Assembly: GCA_019925105.1 (NCBI GenBank)
Contig: JAHGAU010000028.1
Span: forward strand, 682,001-746,000
Direction of reading: 5' to 3'
Source of the DNA: Niebla homalea
Taxonomy: Eukaryota; Ascomycota; Lecanoromycetes; Lecanorales; Ramalinaceae
DNA: 64,000 nucleotides
Shown: in pieces, positions 21,100-33,307 of the stretch
Layout of the letters: every line of letters begins with the position of its first letter
How positions within the stretch are numbered: position 1 is the first letter of the stretch
Notes under the pieces: generated by a model
Databases searched by the model: none
What the model saw: the letters and a program-made list of their open reading frames with translations, nothing else
Told to the model about the DNA's origin: nothing
Program-made: the position numbers and the translations under genes

Positions 21100-21648
21100 T
21101 GGTAGTGAAGTAATTGCGGAATTATAATATAAAATCTCTTTGTCGTCGAAATTTACTTGAGTGGCAGGCTGTCAATGTAGCTGGCAAGAACGGCACACAC
21201 ACACCAGGGGCCACGCCCCGTTGCTCCGTACTTGATAAGGGGAAGAACGATCATTGGGGCGGGTCAACCGCTTCCAAGACTTTTCGGCTTGGGCATTTAT
21301 TTCTACGACGATAAACATATCAATCAATCAATCGACCAGTCAGTGAATCAGTCGGGCGTGATTGCTTCCCTGGGCGGGCGCGATGATGATCTATTGTGAC
21401 AGCATCGCCGGGAAAAACGAGCAGAAGCTCTGAGTGCTCCATGCGGCTGGCGCTCCTACAGATTACTAGGCTCTTACGAGGCGCTTGACGTTCAGTATTC
21501 GTCTCTCATCAATGGCGTCATATCTCATGTAAACATCTACAGACCGACCGAACCTACACATGTTTTGACTTCACGCACTCCGGGCTATAGTGTCTCCATG
21601 TATATATAGAAGGCCGGAAGATGTGGATTCCAGATCCTGATCTTTTCC
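21100..21648. other. No gene seen
   Basis: This holds the tRNA 5' flank and the 3' flank of the permease. A short ATCA run (CAATCAATCAATC) near 21320 is the only repeat. Confidence 0.5.
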
Positions 21649-23509
21649 TTATTGGGCATCACTCCCCGAGCTCGAATAGTTCAGGTCCTTTCCCTGACCG
21701 GTGATGACATTGCCCTCCCGACCGTATATTTGATGATCGATATTGACCTACGGCAGAATCTCAAGTCAGCCATGATACACACCTAAAAAGCATTCGCCAG
21801 AGTGAGAATTCGTGACATACCTTCGGTCCCTTAAACCATTTCCTCGCATCCACGACCCACCAGATCGTCACCATCAGCATCGGCGCTCCCCACACCAGAC
21901 ACGTCCAGTTCATCCCTGAAGCATCAAGATCGCTCCCCGTCACGCTGGGCAGCATGAGTATCGGAACCATGAGCGCCACGAATGCACAAGCACACACCCC
22001 GATTGGTAGACTAGCTTTGCCCAGATGCCACGGCCCAGGGCGAAAACGGTTGCCCACGAAGAAGACCCGGATGAAGATGGGAATCGTGAAGGCAACGAAC
22101 GCAGCTACTGCAGCGATCGAGAAGAGCGCTCCGACGGCGAGCTCGCCACCAAAGATCAGCAGCGTCATCAAAATGCCGATGACCGTGTTGAACCAGACCG
22201 CATTGACCGGTGTACGTGTGTGGCGATTGACACGCCGGATCCACCAGGAGCAAGGGAAACAGTCGTCACGTGCGTAGGCAAAGGTCACGCGCGAGGCGGC
22301 CACCATGCAACCTTGACCCATGGAGAAAGCAGCAACAATTGTGAGAGATAGAGCCGCGAGGGCTGTCTTTTGTGGGAGCACTTGAAGTAGGTACGAGGCC
22401 CAGGGCTGGCCGATGTCGGAGCCCAAAACGGCGTCGATGTCAACGACGGTGTAGGCGACGACAAGTTGGAGGAACCAGCCGAAGAGACCACCAACCCCGG
22501 ATGTGAGGACGATGGCGCGCGGAGCAGCGATATTGGCATTGGAGCATTCTTCGGAGAGATGGAAGGGAGCGTCGTAGCCACTGTCAGAATTGTCAATTCC
22601 AATAGTCCCTGTTCTTGGGTAGAGTGGAGAAAGACTACCTCATTGTCCAGATGACAGCAACAAAGGTCATGAGCAGGGAGATGCCCTTGGGAAAATCTGT
22701 CCCCTCGTAGAAGTTTCCCCATACCTTGCTTGCGGGCGTGAATTTGGGAAGGCCTTGGGATTCCCTGTTGGTGCTGGTGGGAATCAGGATGAGGACAATG
22801 CAGAGGGCGATGATGTTGAAGCTGGATCCATATGAATTGAATTGTGCAATCCATCTAGTTGGCATGCTGCTAATGCATGAGTGGATGAGCATGATGAGCG
22901 TGGTCAGAAGAAAGATCTGGTAATTTTGTGGCACAAAGCCCGGATTGCTGATGGATCCACCGGCGAGGATCATAGCAGCCAGTGCATAGTCGACAGATGG
23001 GGCGCCGGTGACTTGAGCGAGCCAGTTGGACCAGCCAGTCAACCCTACAAGAGCAATATCAGCTTTGCTTGTCTTGTCTCTTGACGCGCCTCATAATTGC
23101 GCTCACATGCAGCCAAAGGTCCCCAACCAGGTGGCGCGAGTACAGCGCTCGCATAGTATAATCCTCCGCTTGTAGGCATACTGGAGCACAACTCGGCCAT
23201 ACTCATGGCCACACATTGTATGAATGCCATTGCGATCAGCCATCCCCAGACCATGCCCGGTGTACCTGCATAGCCCATGCCATAATATAAAGTACTCGCG
23301 AAACTGGGGAGCAAACCCAGCACGGCGAAGCTGACGCAAAAGGAGGTCCAGAGGGAGAATTCGCGCTTGAATTCAGGCTTGTAACCCAAGGCGGCGAGGA
23401 CCTCTTCGTCGGCATCGAGCTCGCGCTCGCTGTATGCGGGGATTTCTGAGGGAGGAAGGACAGAGGAAACGGGCTCGTCGGCGACGGACTTTTTGCGGAG
23501 TGAGGTCAT
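21649..23509 (-). CDS. APC-superfamily amino-acid/GABA permease
   Basis: Four exons (23509-23107, 23044-22639, 22580-21821, 21747-21649) give 555 residues. The start is the ATG in CACCATGACC. The cytosolic N-terminus ends in GYKPEFKREFSLWTSF, the classic entry to TM1 of fungal GABA/choline-type permeases. Twelve hydrophobic helices follow, with markers such as MAELCSSMPTSGGLYYAS, FTGWSNW-like LTGWSNWLAQVTG, SGYDAPFHLSEECSNANIAAPRAI and FNTVIGILM. The C-terminus (VNIDHQIYGREGNVITGQG) lies in a separate exon. Members are plasma-membrane or vacuolar H+-coupled transporters of GABA, choline or amino acids; the substrate cannot be set from sequence. Confidence 0.95.
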
Positions 23510-24852
23510 GGTGGCAGAGTGTCCCAAAATCGTCCGGTGTCAAGGACTGATCTCATTTGTGTGAGGTGGTGTGAGATTGTGGGAGGAGGATGACATGAAG
23601 GACGTGGATTGCCGGTGCCAGGAGTTGACATACAGTCGGTCCCCCTCGGTCGCATTGGAGCTAGATCTAGATGGCGGCGATAAGGGCAGACCATCAGGGT
23701 CTCAAGAGATAACGGGTCTTGTCCAGGAGCAAGCGTTGCGGGGTCATTGTAGAGATGGAGGGCCGGAATGGAATCCATCCCATTGCGCATTGACTTCCAA
23801 GTCCTAGGGGCCAACCGTGTCACCCTTAACGTCGGGGCTCCTGTGGGCGGAGGCTGGCGAGTGGCGACATCCTTCGTGAGTCGAGACCAAATGCACTTCG
23901 GCGAGGTGCAGTAGCCCATACCTCTAGCTGAAAATGAGGGGTGTCGATAGGAAGAGTTTGACCTGATCGTCCGGGTGTTTATCTTCGGGCCCCTCCTTTC
24001 CCTCACCCTTACTATGAGAAAGCGCTCATTGGGTGGAAGTTGCGAGGGAGGTCTGCGGTATGGTCCGCATGGTGGCACGGTGTATTGGTGATGGATGGAA
24101 AATCCATGAGAAGAACTTGGCGCCCAGCCTCAGCGCGAGGTCTTGGGCATAAGGTCTTGGCGAGAATAAAAGTCATTTTCCATTCTCGGATAATCTCGGT
24201 TGCTTTCCCTTCAAAGTTCAACCATCTGACGAGGTCAATTTGGCTGGGAATGCCCTAGAACTTGGGACTAAAGCTCTAAAGACTTCAGATATTACTGATG
24301 AATTTCTTCGTATTTTTTGAGGATCTTTATGGTAGTAAGGGACTGCGGTGAAGTGAAAATACTTGAGTCTTGGCAATGGAAATCCTCTGCCGGAGTGGAT
24401 TGCTTCAAAATGGGGAACGAGATCTTTGCCAAGACTTGAGAGGTCATGTGAAAACAGCTTTCGTCCGACCATACTGAATAGACGTCTCTGTGCGATCGAG
24501 ATCGATCAGCGCAATTTCCTCTTGGATGTCGACCAATGTTGTGGTGATAATGGATGAACTGGCGCTGGTACAGAGGTAGATCGGACACTGATCTCAAGAT
24601 AAACTCATGGGTGATATCCATAACTCCCGTACAGTACGGATCCGTAAGTTAATGTGCGGCGTCGTCGGGTTGTTATGATTGGTCCCATCAGTACCGTCGT
24701 GCATGCAGGCACCGGCAATGGAAATGGGTCATCTTGAATAGCTTGAGTGCCTTGCGCGCAATCCTCCCTACTTTGGAACCCACAATCGATTGATGGGTTC
24801 CTAGAAGTCCAGAGTGTTGGTGATCTGTTCTAGCAGTTTCCTCATCTTCAAA
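23510..24852. other. Divergent intergenic region, no supported gene
   Basis: Frames at 23506-24078, 24218-24472 and 24292-24621 (all minus) lack family features. The two gene starts at either end point away from this region, so both promoters must be here. Confidence 0.4.
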
Positions 24853-25610
24853 ATGTCAGCAAAAGACACGGCGTCGTCCGTCGCAAAGATCCGGGATTAT
24901 CTTGACCATTACAGCAGAACGGTGGACCCATCTGATCCGGTGCCTGATTCCGATGACCTTTCCGGAGGAATCAGCTGATGAGACTCCTACAGTCCTTTGG
25001 CGCAGACCTGATAAGTCGCGCCCAGGTCATCGATGCGACCTCAGCCGGCACGGTGACGATTGAAGTGTTGGTTGGCACGAGATATGCCAATAGCCGTGGT
25101 ATTGTTCACCAATCATGTCCATCTGAGCACTGTCACCACTGATAGGAATGTATTCGCTTGATCCAGGTTTCTTGCATGGTGCTGCTATAGCACTCTTATT
25201 TGGTGGGTCAGACGCAGAAACCTTTTGGCGGCATGATCAGTAGCTCAACTGAACAGATCTATTCACGTCAGTGGCCTTCATACCCTTGATCCCCTGGGAA
25301 GCTGCCAAGTACGAGTGTGACGTTTATTATGAAAGCTAGACGTGTGCTGAATCTTCTTCACAGAGGAACCATTCCTGGCGGTGTGAGCCAGGCAATAAAC
25401 ATCACATATTTACGCACAGTCCCACTTCCCTCAGTCATTCGTATCACGTCACAGGTGATCCATGCTGGAAGATCATTGAAGCTTATAAGGGGAAGCATTA
25501 CCTCTCAGAATGGCGACAAGGTTTACAGCACGTGCGAGCATCACAAGGCAGACATGTCGAGTACGAGACGGGAGAGTACACCGCTGGTAGCTTGCAAAGC
25601 CAACTTGTGA
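24853..25610 (+). CDS. PaaI/hotdog-fold acyl-CoA thioesterase family protein, five exons
   Basis: Exons 24853-24939, 24993-25098, 25167-25202, 25257-25314 and 25364-25610 give 177 residues, the usual size for the family. All four introns (49-68 bp) keep phase. The key hotdog motif is NSRGFLHGAAIALLFD, matching the family NxxGxxHGGxxxxLxD with the catalytic Asp kept and the second Gly replaced by Ala. Further family blocks follow: GGVSQAINITYLRTVP, ITSQVIHAGRSLKLIRGSI and KVYSTCEHHK. Such enzymes cleave acyl-CoA or related thioesters. The exon 1/2 junction is the least sure, since a donor 18 bases earlier would also fit. It converges with the methyltransferase relic 120 bp downstream. Confidence 0.8.
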
Positions 25611-25731
25611 TCTGACCGGCACATAATTTTCTTCAAGCAGAGCTTCTGGTGAAGGATGATTGAGGCTTTAAACTATCAACGCAGTCTGGTCGATCGATAT
25701 GAATTTCGCCGCATGTGCGATCATGCAGAGT

Positions 25732-26744
25732 TTATTTCTTGCTGCTGTCTGCACAGATGTTGTTCTTTCTACGGGCAATGATTCGAAAGCAACGCGCATT
25801 CGGGCCCATCCATGCTGCCTCCTCTTCTGGTAAATGATGATCCTTCAAGCTTTCGACTGGGCTATTGACCTCCCCCTTGGATCTGACGCCATAATTCCTG
25901 CCACATCTCAGTGGCATGGAAGAGCTTGCTTGTACTCCCAGCTCCTCCGACTGACCCACCGGTTTCCGTTGGAGATTGGAATGACTCGACTGACCGAGCT
26001 GTCAATGTGGTTTCCAACGATCCAGGTCTCTGAATTTGAAAGTGCCACAATGTTCCTGTCCACCTCCACCTGCCTCTCCCAATCAAACAGATGGTAGAGC
26101 TGGTTGACAAGGGTGATTTCGGCTTGGCCTCGTAGCTTGATCAAAGACGAGGCTGGATGGAGAAGGTCTGCTTTGATAAAGTGGGGCCCACATGCGGCTG
26201 GCATCGCAGTACAAGTCATAGCTCATCTCCCAGAAATCTTCGCTGGTATCTGATGAGTACATCTTTTCCGTGGGTGCTCCGTCCACTGCCAGGTGGTGAA
26301 GAGCCTGGCCAATGCGGCAACCAAGGTCGAATATTGTAGCGCCAGCTCTGAGTCGGTCCAGCATCTCTGGATAACATGGCGACGTCGGTGTGCGAGGGAG
26401 TAAAAACGCCAACTGACCAATGCCAGGGGATTTCTCCAAAGACCACGCCCTGTCACGCTAACCCTCCAGAAAACAGTGAGAAACGTGACTTGAGGGGGCA
26501 GAGGGAGGAGGTGAGACTGCTTTTCTGCATACAATAGCATGCAAATGTGGTTCAACTCGCTCAGGAGAAAGTCCGCTACATGACTCAAATACGTCTTGTG
26601 TGGAAGAAGGCAGTCGTGGCCCAATGTGATGTCTGTACCATGGCAGATTTGATGACCGCGCATCCCGATCCGCATGCTCTGTCAGCCGGATCGCTCCATC
26701 GCATTTTTGCGAGAGTCACAACCAGCGCTAAATGTAATTGCCAT
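25732..26744 (-). pseudogene. SAM-dependent methyltransferase, frameshifted relic
   Basis: The 5' part splices well: 26744-26723, 26678-26533 and 26457 onward, giving MAITFSA then RDARSSNLPWYRHHIG, SGLSPERVEPHLHAIRDRAW and the SAM-binding LRAGATIFDLGCRIGQALHHLA. These are blocks of a widespread fungal class-I methyltransferase family. The frame then changes near 26183-26186, where CCCC stands for an expected CCC, and continues as HFIKADLLHPASSLIKLRGQ. At least two more frame changes (near 25950 and 25890) are needed to reach FHATEMWQELWRQ and the final AAWMGPNARCFRIIARRK before the stop. No intron of allowed size explains them. It is either a decayed gene or a locus with indel errors in the assembly. 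Confidence 0.7.
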
Positions 26745-28169
26745 CGGGAGGTGAATTCCTCCAATGCGATGAGCCGGTCTAATCACGCGATTTGATCCTC
26801 TCTGTCCTGGATGGAGTTGGTTTTCGACCCTATTAATCACATACACGGATACATTGGTGCAGCGTACCTCCATGCTTCACTGCGGCACGACACGGGAGCT
26901 TCGGGGCATGAAAACAGCGTAAACGAAATCATCTGAATTCTGATGATCCACATGTCCCTCTTTACGCCCAGGCAGCTGTGCATGACATTCTGCCTGGTGG
27001 CTCGACTGATGGTTTTCATGCAATAAAGTTGGCATATTCATTTCTGATTAAACCCAATGCATATGTGCTCGAAGTCCACCGAAAGCTGTGCGAGCTGTTT
27101 CTGCATCATTGCCTTGAACTAAGGAACGATTTTGGTCATCTTTGGATTCATGGCGATCTTGACTACACTTACCAGGGTCACGGTACGGACACTACACCAT
27201 CAATTAGGCTGGGACGATACGTACCATATACCTGTATCCCAGGTGTGATCAACTCTGGGCAACGCTCAAATGGGATTACGTTTCTCAATTACTCAGAACC
27301 GTCATCATTGGCATTACGAAGATCTTACTCTGCCTTTTGGTCTACGATCATCATAGATCTTGTACTCACAGGGGCATACACAGATACGACACTTTACGAT
27401 CCAGAAGCGCCCTGCGACTCATGCTCGACGCCATCAGCATCTGTCTTTGTCGTTGCCGGGTCAGGAAAGCTTCATTCCCTTGAAAAATTTCACAAGACTA
27501 CGGAGTTCTCAGTCACTCATAGAGCTCACAACACATCGTCTAACGGGATCTCAAGACTCGGCGTTGAAAAACACTATGCACATGCGATCGAGGATCAGGT
27601 CTAGATCTCGATGGTGCAACCTCGATGCGCAATTTTGGATGGTCGCCTCTAAGACAAAAATGGAATCTCGAGTGAATCCGCACAGGCTCATTGTTGGTCC
27701 GGTGGGAGGACATGTAATACCGTGAGATGCAGAATGATGATCTATGGATGATGCATGTAAGATGCATGGAGGAAGACAAAATCAATTTGCGGGAAATGCC
27801 AGGAGGTACTGAGATATACCCCAATGTGCTTCAATATACAGGTGTCATGCGATTGTCTTGGCACGGCTTCCTTGGGCTGACAGATGCTGATTGTTTATTG
27901 TGCCAATGAGACTCCAGGAAATGGTCAGGCACCCTATCTTCGCACGTTGAAATGAGATCATCTGACCGATGAGAGGCGACAAGATGAGTAATCCTGCAAA
28001 AGAGCCGGTCATCCACTCTCCCCGACCAGAATAGGCGATAAGTTGCAGGGACTCGCTTACTCTATGACATAACGAATGTAAGCCTCACCCAGTCTATGCT
28101 TATGCAGTCCTCACTGGTATATCTGGGGCCCGGGTCTCGGAGCTCGCAAGGGTTTGCAAGTAGCCCAGC
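26745..28169. other. Mostly unassigned; one long open frame
   Basis: Apart from the frame at 26978-27604 listed next, no gene is supported. The region before 28170 is the GMC oxidase promoter; a TATATC at about 28117 might serve as its TATA element. Confidence 0.35.
26978..27604 (+). CDS. Uncharacterised 208-codon open frame
   Basis: The frame is uninterrupted and starts with ATG, but it has no domain, signal peptide or family resemblance, and no splice or promoter context. A chance frame is as likely as a gene. Confidence 0.2.
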   Translation: MHDILPGGSTDGFHAIKLAYSFLIKPNAYVLEVHRKLCELFLHHCLELRNDFGHLWIHGDLDYTYQGHGTDTTPSIRLGRYVPYTCIPGVINSGQRSNGITFLNYSEPSSLALRRSYSAFWSTIIIDLVLTGAYTDTTLYDPEAPCDSCSTPSASVFVVAGSGKLHSLEKFHKTTEFSVTHRAHNTSSNGISRLGVEKHYAHAIEDQV

Positions 28170-30511
28170 ATGCGATGCTCAATCTTGCTGTCCTGCGCGG
28201 CCCTACCTTGGGCTTCTGCTTTTCCGGGCTTCACCAAATCAAACGGGAAGACCCGATTATTGGGGAGCTCTTTTGGTATCCTTGGTATAAACGCGACTTT
28301 TGACTATGTCGTACGTGGTGCACATTGGACTGGAATTCAACACATTCACTGAAGCAAATCTAGATCGTAGGCGGCGGAACTTCTGGACTCACCATAGCTC
28401 GCAGACTGGCTGCGGACCCCGCCGTCTCTGTCGCCGTCATTGAGGCCGGAGGTTTTTACGAATTAGACAACGGCAATGTCTCTCAGATCCCAGCCTATGA
28501 TGTTCAGTATTCCTCACCAAGTCCGACGAGCATCCAGCCTTTGGTGGACTGGGGAATTGTGACAAAGCCTCAATCTGTTAGTGCCTATGGGGTGGATCTG
28601 GAAAGGTGTTTTACAGCGTCATCTGACACTGACGGATGTTCCATAGCAATTGAATGGACGTGAGGTACACTACACCCAAGGGAAATGTCTGGGTGGAAGG
28701 TTTCGATGCCCGTGCAGTCTCAGGTAATTTGGTGGCTAATCCAGGTCCTCAGCTCTGCTCGGAACTACCTGGCATATCACCGGTGATGACGTTCATTCAA
28801 TATTCAGCCAAGATACAGGCTGACATTCGTGTCAGCGGCTCTAGCGGCTCTTACCAACTTTGGGCCAACGAAATAGGGGACCAAAACTACACATTGGACA
28901 CCATTTTGCCATATTTCCAAAGAAGCCCACACTTCACTCCTCCTAATTACGCAAAGCGTGGCACAGGCACCGAGGTCACTTTCAATGGCACGGCCTTTAG
29001 CACAAACGGAGGGCCCCTTCAGGTGTCATACACCAATTTCTATCAGCCAATTTCCGCCTTCGTGAAGCAAGCCTTTTTATCTCTTGGGCTACCGAGCATA
29101 GCAGGATTCAACACCGGGGATCTCCTGGGATTCTCAGAATTCACTGTCACCGCTGATCCTCAAGCAGGGACGCGTAGCTCTTCTGAGACCTCCTTTATGC
29201 AAGAGGCGATAACTTCTACAACCCTGCAAGTCTATCAGCAGACGCTAGCCAAGAAGATCTTGTTTGATGAAAGAAAGACTGCCACCGGGGTCAATGTAGT
29301 AACAGCAGGCACGGAGTATAATCTGAGTGCTACCAAAGAGGTCATTCTGGCGGCTGGAGCAGTAAGTAACTTGCAACCATGAAGCAGCGAATTGTTCGCT
29401 GAATCTGAGTAGTTCCGTTCGCCTCAGATGCTAATGGTATCCGGCATTGGTCCAGCTGCGCTCCTGGAAAAGTTCGAAATATCCGTACTCGTCAACGCTG
29501 CAGGCGTGGGCCAAGGGATGTGGGTAAGTGGATCGGCCTACCAGGATTCCTACCGAGATTCAGACGATGTCTAAAATTCTTGTCAGGATCAACCGCTGTA
29601 CAGTGTCAATTATAAAGTAAATGTGACGACCAACTCGCAACTCCTCGTCAACCCTGAATTTGCATTGCGGGCGACGGAGGATTATCTTGAATCCCAAACA
29701 GGGCCCCTAGAAAGTGGCGGATCGAATTGGGTTGGTTCGTCAACCTGATCTCAAAATCAGCGAAGGACATGGCTTACTGATTCTACCAAAAGGCTGGGAG
29801 AAGCTGCCTCCTCCTCTACGAAGCAGTCTCAGCAACTCGACGCTTGCCGAACTCTCTCAATTCCCCTTTGACTGGCCAGAGCTCGAAATTCTGCCGCTGG
29901 CTAGTACAGCGGCAACAGTCTCTGACAACGATAATTACGCGTCTGTAGACATAGCACTTCTGACGACAACTTCACGAGGGAACGTAACCATCATTTCGGC
30001 GGATACCAAGGATAATCCTGCAGTCAGTCCAAATTGGTTACTGACTACTACTGACCAACAGCTTGCAGTACAAGGGTTGAAGCGCGCAAGGCAAGTCGCC
30101 ATGGCGACCGGCATCACCATCGGGCCCGAGATTTCCCCAGGTCCTGAAATACAAACGGATGCGCAGATCTTGGAATATATCAGGCAGAGCCTTGTGCCTA
30201 TACATCATGCTTCTGCGACATGTAAGTGAAAACCCCTGTGCGAAATCTTGACGATGACTGGCTAATTACACTAGGCGCCATGGGCCGAGCGAACGACTCG
30301 ATGGCGGTCGTTGATAGTAGAGGTAGAGTGTTCGGGGTCCAGTCACTACGCGTTGTAGATTCTTCAGCCTTTGCTCTTCTGCCACCCGGACATCCTCAGG
30401 CAACTGTTTGTAAGTCTCCTGTACCCATCATTAGAGACAAGACTAATCAATTATATGGTATCAGACATGCTTGCAGAGAAGCTTGCTGACGACATCATCC
30501 GAGATGACTGA
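28170..30511 (+). CDS. Secreted GMC-family FAD oxidoreductase, ten exons
   Basis: Exons 28170-28310, 28364-28576, 28647-28699, 28753-28782, 28836-29361, 29413-29523, 29587-29734, 29793-30221, 30275-30409 and 30465-30511 give 610 residues. A signal peptide ([17 protein letters not shown]) precedes the ADP-binding motif [17 protein letters not shown]. The first GMC signature ([18 protein letters not shown]) exists only if a 30-nt micro-exon is included. The second signature region [13 protein letters not shown] follows, then HHASATCAMG, and the C-terminal [28 protein letters not shown] holds the active-site His pair region. Several Asn-X-Ser/Thr sites suit secretion. Members oxidise alcohols such as aryl alcohols or glucose, producing H2O2; the substrate is not determinable. 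Confidence 0.95.
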
Positions 30512-31547
30512 ATAGGGGAGAAGATTCCTGGGACAGCTGTTCCAAGGAGATCGCAGCAAACAAGTTCTTGTACCACGGGTTACTTGGCAATAGAAATGGT
30601 AGGAAAGTAGAATCGTAGCCAGACAATACAAAATACCTTGCTTTGCCTCCAGGCAAAGTTCAGCAGGTGCGCCGTCCAGACCGACTGAAAAAGGAAGGAG
30701 AGACCCTGGGTACCATACCCACTAGTTCTACGCAGATTGCATGAAAGGTAATTTCCTGCATGACAACACACACCAAGCCACTCTGCCAGTCAAAAGCAAA
30801 GGCCATGCTCCACCACTCAGATTCGACCGATGCATTCCATTAGCGAAGATCTTTGCCTTCCATGCGATTGTCTCGCGTGAGCCTGGTCTCCACGCCTGCA
30901 GATCATCCCCGCCACTTCTCTATACCGCCTAGAGCCATCCAAGCGGTCGAGCCATGAAGTTGAGGATGGCCGTGCTCCTCCTGCATTCTCGTGACTGCAT
31001 TTTGCTCCACAACAGCTGCATGGCTGGTGCCACTTAACGTGTAACAGTGTGACAAAGGGAGCGGACCAAATGGTAGCCACACGCTGCAACGGCACTCACC
31101 CAGAATGTTTAGTGTGAGCCGAAAACCGAAAACGCCCCGTCCATGGAAAGGGGTATTCTACAGTGCCTCTCTGCAGGCCCCCGTGAGGCGTTCTCTCCAG
31201 GCTTGAAGTTTGGCCGATAGAAACTCTAAGGAGACTTCCAGGTGGGCTTTTCCAAGGAGCGTTTAGGGGGCTTGTGAGGCGGCTGCTTTCGGGCCTTCGA
31301 GTGGCCTGTCCGTCAGTGGAGTGCGGACGCGACCGTCTGTGGACGGATGTGATGATTCGTCAAGCGGCGGAGCCTATCAAGCTCAAGAGGATGAATGTGG
31401 CAGTTCAAGAAATTTAATTCTTTTTAAAGCTACAATTTGAACTCTCACCATTGAACTTACGATACTGGGTATACAGCTGACAATCTCATGATACTCCGCG
31501 CGGCCGATCATTAGACCTGGGCTTCCCAGCAATTGACCTTGCGCAAT
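30512..31547. other. No supported gene
   Basis: Only short frames without family features on either strand. This is a convergent 3'-3' region between the GMC oxidase and the Cys-rich secreted protein. Confidence 0.45.
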
Positions 31548-32512
31548 TCACATCGCCAGCATCATACCCAGCACTCCCAGTCCAGCCAACCCCACCCCTG
31601 ACATCAGCCCTCCTCTGGGCGATGCGCTATTCCCCGGCTTGTATGTCGCGGCCGCCGTCCCATTCGCTGTCCCATTCCTGGAGGCAGTAGTAGTAGTCCC
31701 CGCCGTCACTACTGCCGCACTCGCCGGCGTCGTCACCGCGCTCGCCGCGACCTGCGCACTACTCACATCCTGCCCATCACCTGCCGAACTCGTCAACCCC
31801 TGCGCTTGCGTTGTCCTCCCAGCAGTCTGCTGCACCGCAGCACTCACAGGCGTCGCCGCCGCGACCGGACACTTCACTTCCCCCTTCTGTGTCACTGTCG
31901 CCGTCACCGTCACCGTCACCGTTTTCTCCGCCCCGGCCCCCCCTCCTCCTAATGTCTGGTTGCGGCAGTCGGCGAAGAATCCATCCGTCAGTTTGAAGGC
32001 GGCGTCGGTGTTGCACTTGGACGAGTTGCCCACGCCGCAGTACCAGTTCTCGTTGGCGTAGGGGGTGCACTCGAGCACGTCCGCGAAACCGAACGGGTGC
32101 TCGTTGGGGCCGGTGCAGATGGAGGTGCAGGCCGGGTGGGAGAAGGTGGGGTCGGTGCAGCTCTGTTTCATGATAATGATATAACAAAAAATGTCAGCCA
32201 TTGGGATGGGAGGAGTGCCCAAACGGGGGGGGGAGATTCCTTCTCGAGGGGCAGGGAGGGACGTACCCCTCGGTGCAACCTGTTGATGTCTGCGCGCCAG
32301 CAGAGGCCGTTGCTCAAGCATATGTCTTCGGGGGCGCAGCAGACGCTGTTCTCGGCTTCGGGGTTGCAGGGCGTATCGTTGGGTTGAGGGACCAGCGTTT
32401 TCCCGTTGGGTGGGTAGAAGCACTGCGCGGCTTTCTGTGCTGTTGCGGAGGCGTCAAGGGTGAGGATGAAGAGGGAAAGAAGGGCAGTAGGGCGAGACGA
32501 GTGGTGATGCAT
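31548..32512 (-). CDS. Secreted Cys-rich protein, probably GPI-anchored
   Basis: Two exons, 32512-32267 and 32162-31548, with a 104-bp intron; 286 residues. A signal peptide (TALLSLFILTLDASATA) is followed by a Cys-rich ectodomain (QCFYPPNG, CNPEAENSVCCAPEDICLSNGLCWR, then CTDPTFSHPACTSICTGP and CGVGNSSKCN). A long Ala/Thr/Ser-rich stalk and a hydrophobic C-terminus (GVGLAGLGVLGMMLAM) without a basic tail suggest GPI attachment near NSASPRGG. The Cys pattern matches a common fungal family of surface proteins of unknown function. The predicted 5' UTR holds a (GA)n run near 32541-32556. Confidence 0.85.
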
Positions 32513-33307
32513 ATTGCTGATTTGCGTGGAGTTTTCAGAGAGAGAGAGAGAGAGGGAATGCAATGTGAGGAAAACGGAATGAACGGGTCTCAGGATGGAT
32601 AAAGAAAGTGGTGTGGTAGATGGTGACAGCGAAAAAGGGTTAAACTTTCAGCAACTTGGACATGCCCTGTGACTTATCTATCTCGATAAATACCTTCAGG
32701 AGGCCATGAGTCCCTCAGGTTCCAGGATTTACATGTATCCATGTCCAACTTGTTAGGCCACAGCATCCCCCTTTGCTTTACCCAATGTCGAATGTATGCT
32801 GCGCCCACCTCAATGGTTTCATATTTGATTGCTCTGACCAGGGTGACGATACCCCGCTCCTGGACGATGCTTCGGGAGCTCGGCCAGATTGGCGCCGTTG
32901 GCGGAGAGGAAGGAGTTGGACTGGCGGAGTGCAACATTATTAATATGTTGTGGCGAACCGCAGAGGTGGCTTGGACGGTTGGACCGGGAGATTTGCTTGA
33001 CAGGCGTCTATTTTTAGTGACAAAAGGAAAGGAGGACTAGTTCAATTTCAGGCTTGGCTTCTCAATCGCAAATCCAAGCCAGCAGAGCTGCAACATTGGA
33101 GGATCTCCTTCAGGCTTGCGATAAGTTGAGAGAGAACGGCACAGGCCAAATGCCTGAGTGTGCGCAGCTTCGTCACCAGCTCGCAAGTTGGAGCTTCAAC
33201 CTAGCCACTTCAATGACTGTCGAGAGCGTGTCATGGACCTGCAGTGCATGACAGGTGCTAGAATGTATCATTTGGGTTTTCATGGGGATGCAATTACATT
33301 CGAACTC
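32513..33307. other. No supported gene
   Basis: Frames at 32741-33040 and 33054-33251 (plus) lie close together, but I cannot assign them to a family or connect them by a convincing intron. Confidence 0.35.

Noticed and set aside
24853..24978. 42-codon frame as a complete small peptide gene
   Set aside because: Splicing joins it in phase to thioesterase exons, so it is the first exon of that gene rather than a separate peptide.
10964..30511. CYP53, thioesterase, methyltransferase relic and GMC oxidase as one biosynthetic cluster
   Set aside because: There is no core synthase among them, unrelated genes and a tRNA intervene, and CYP53 has a well-known role in benzoate catabolism.
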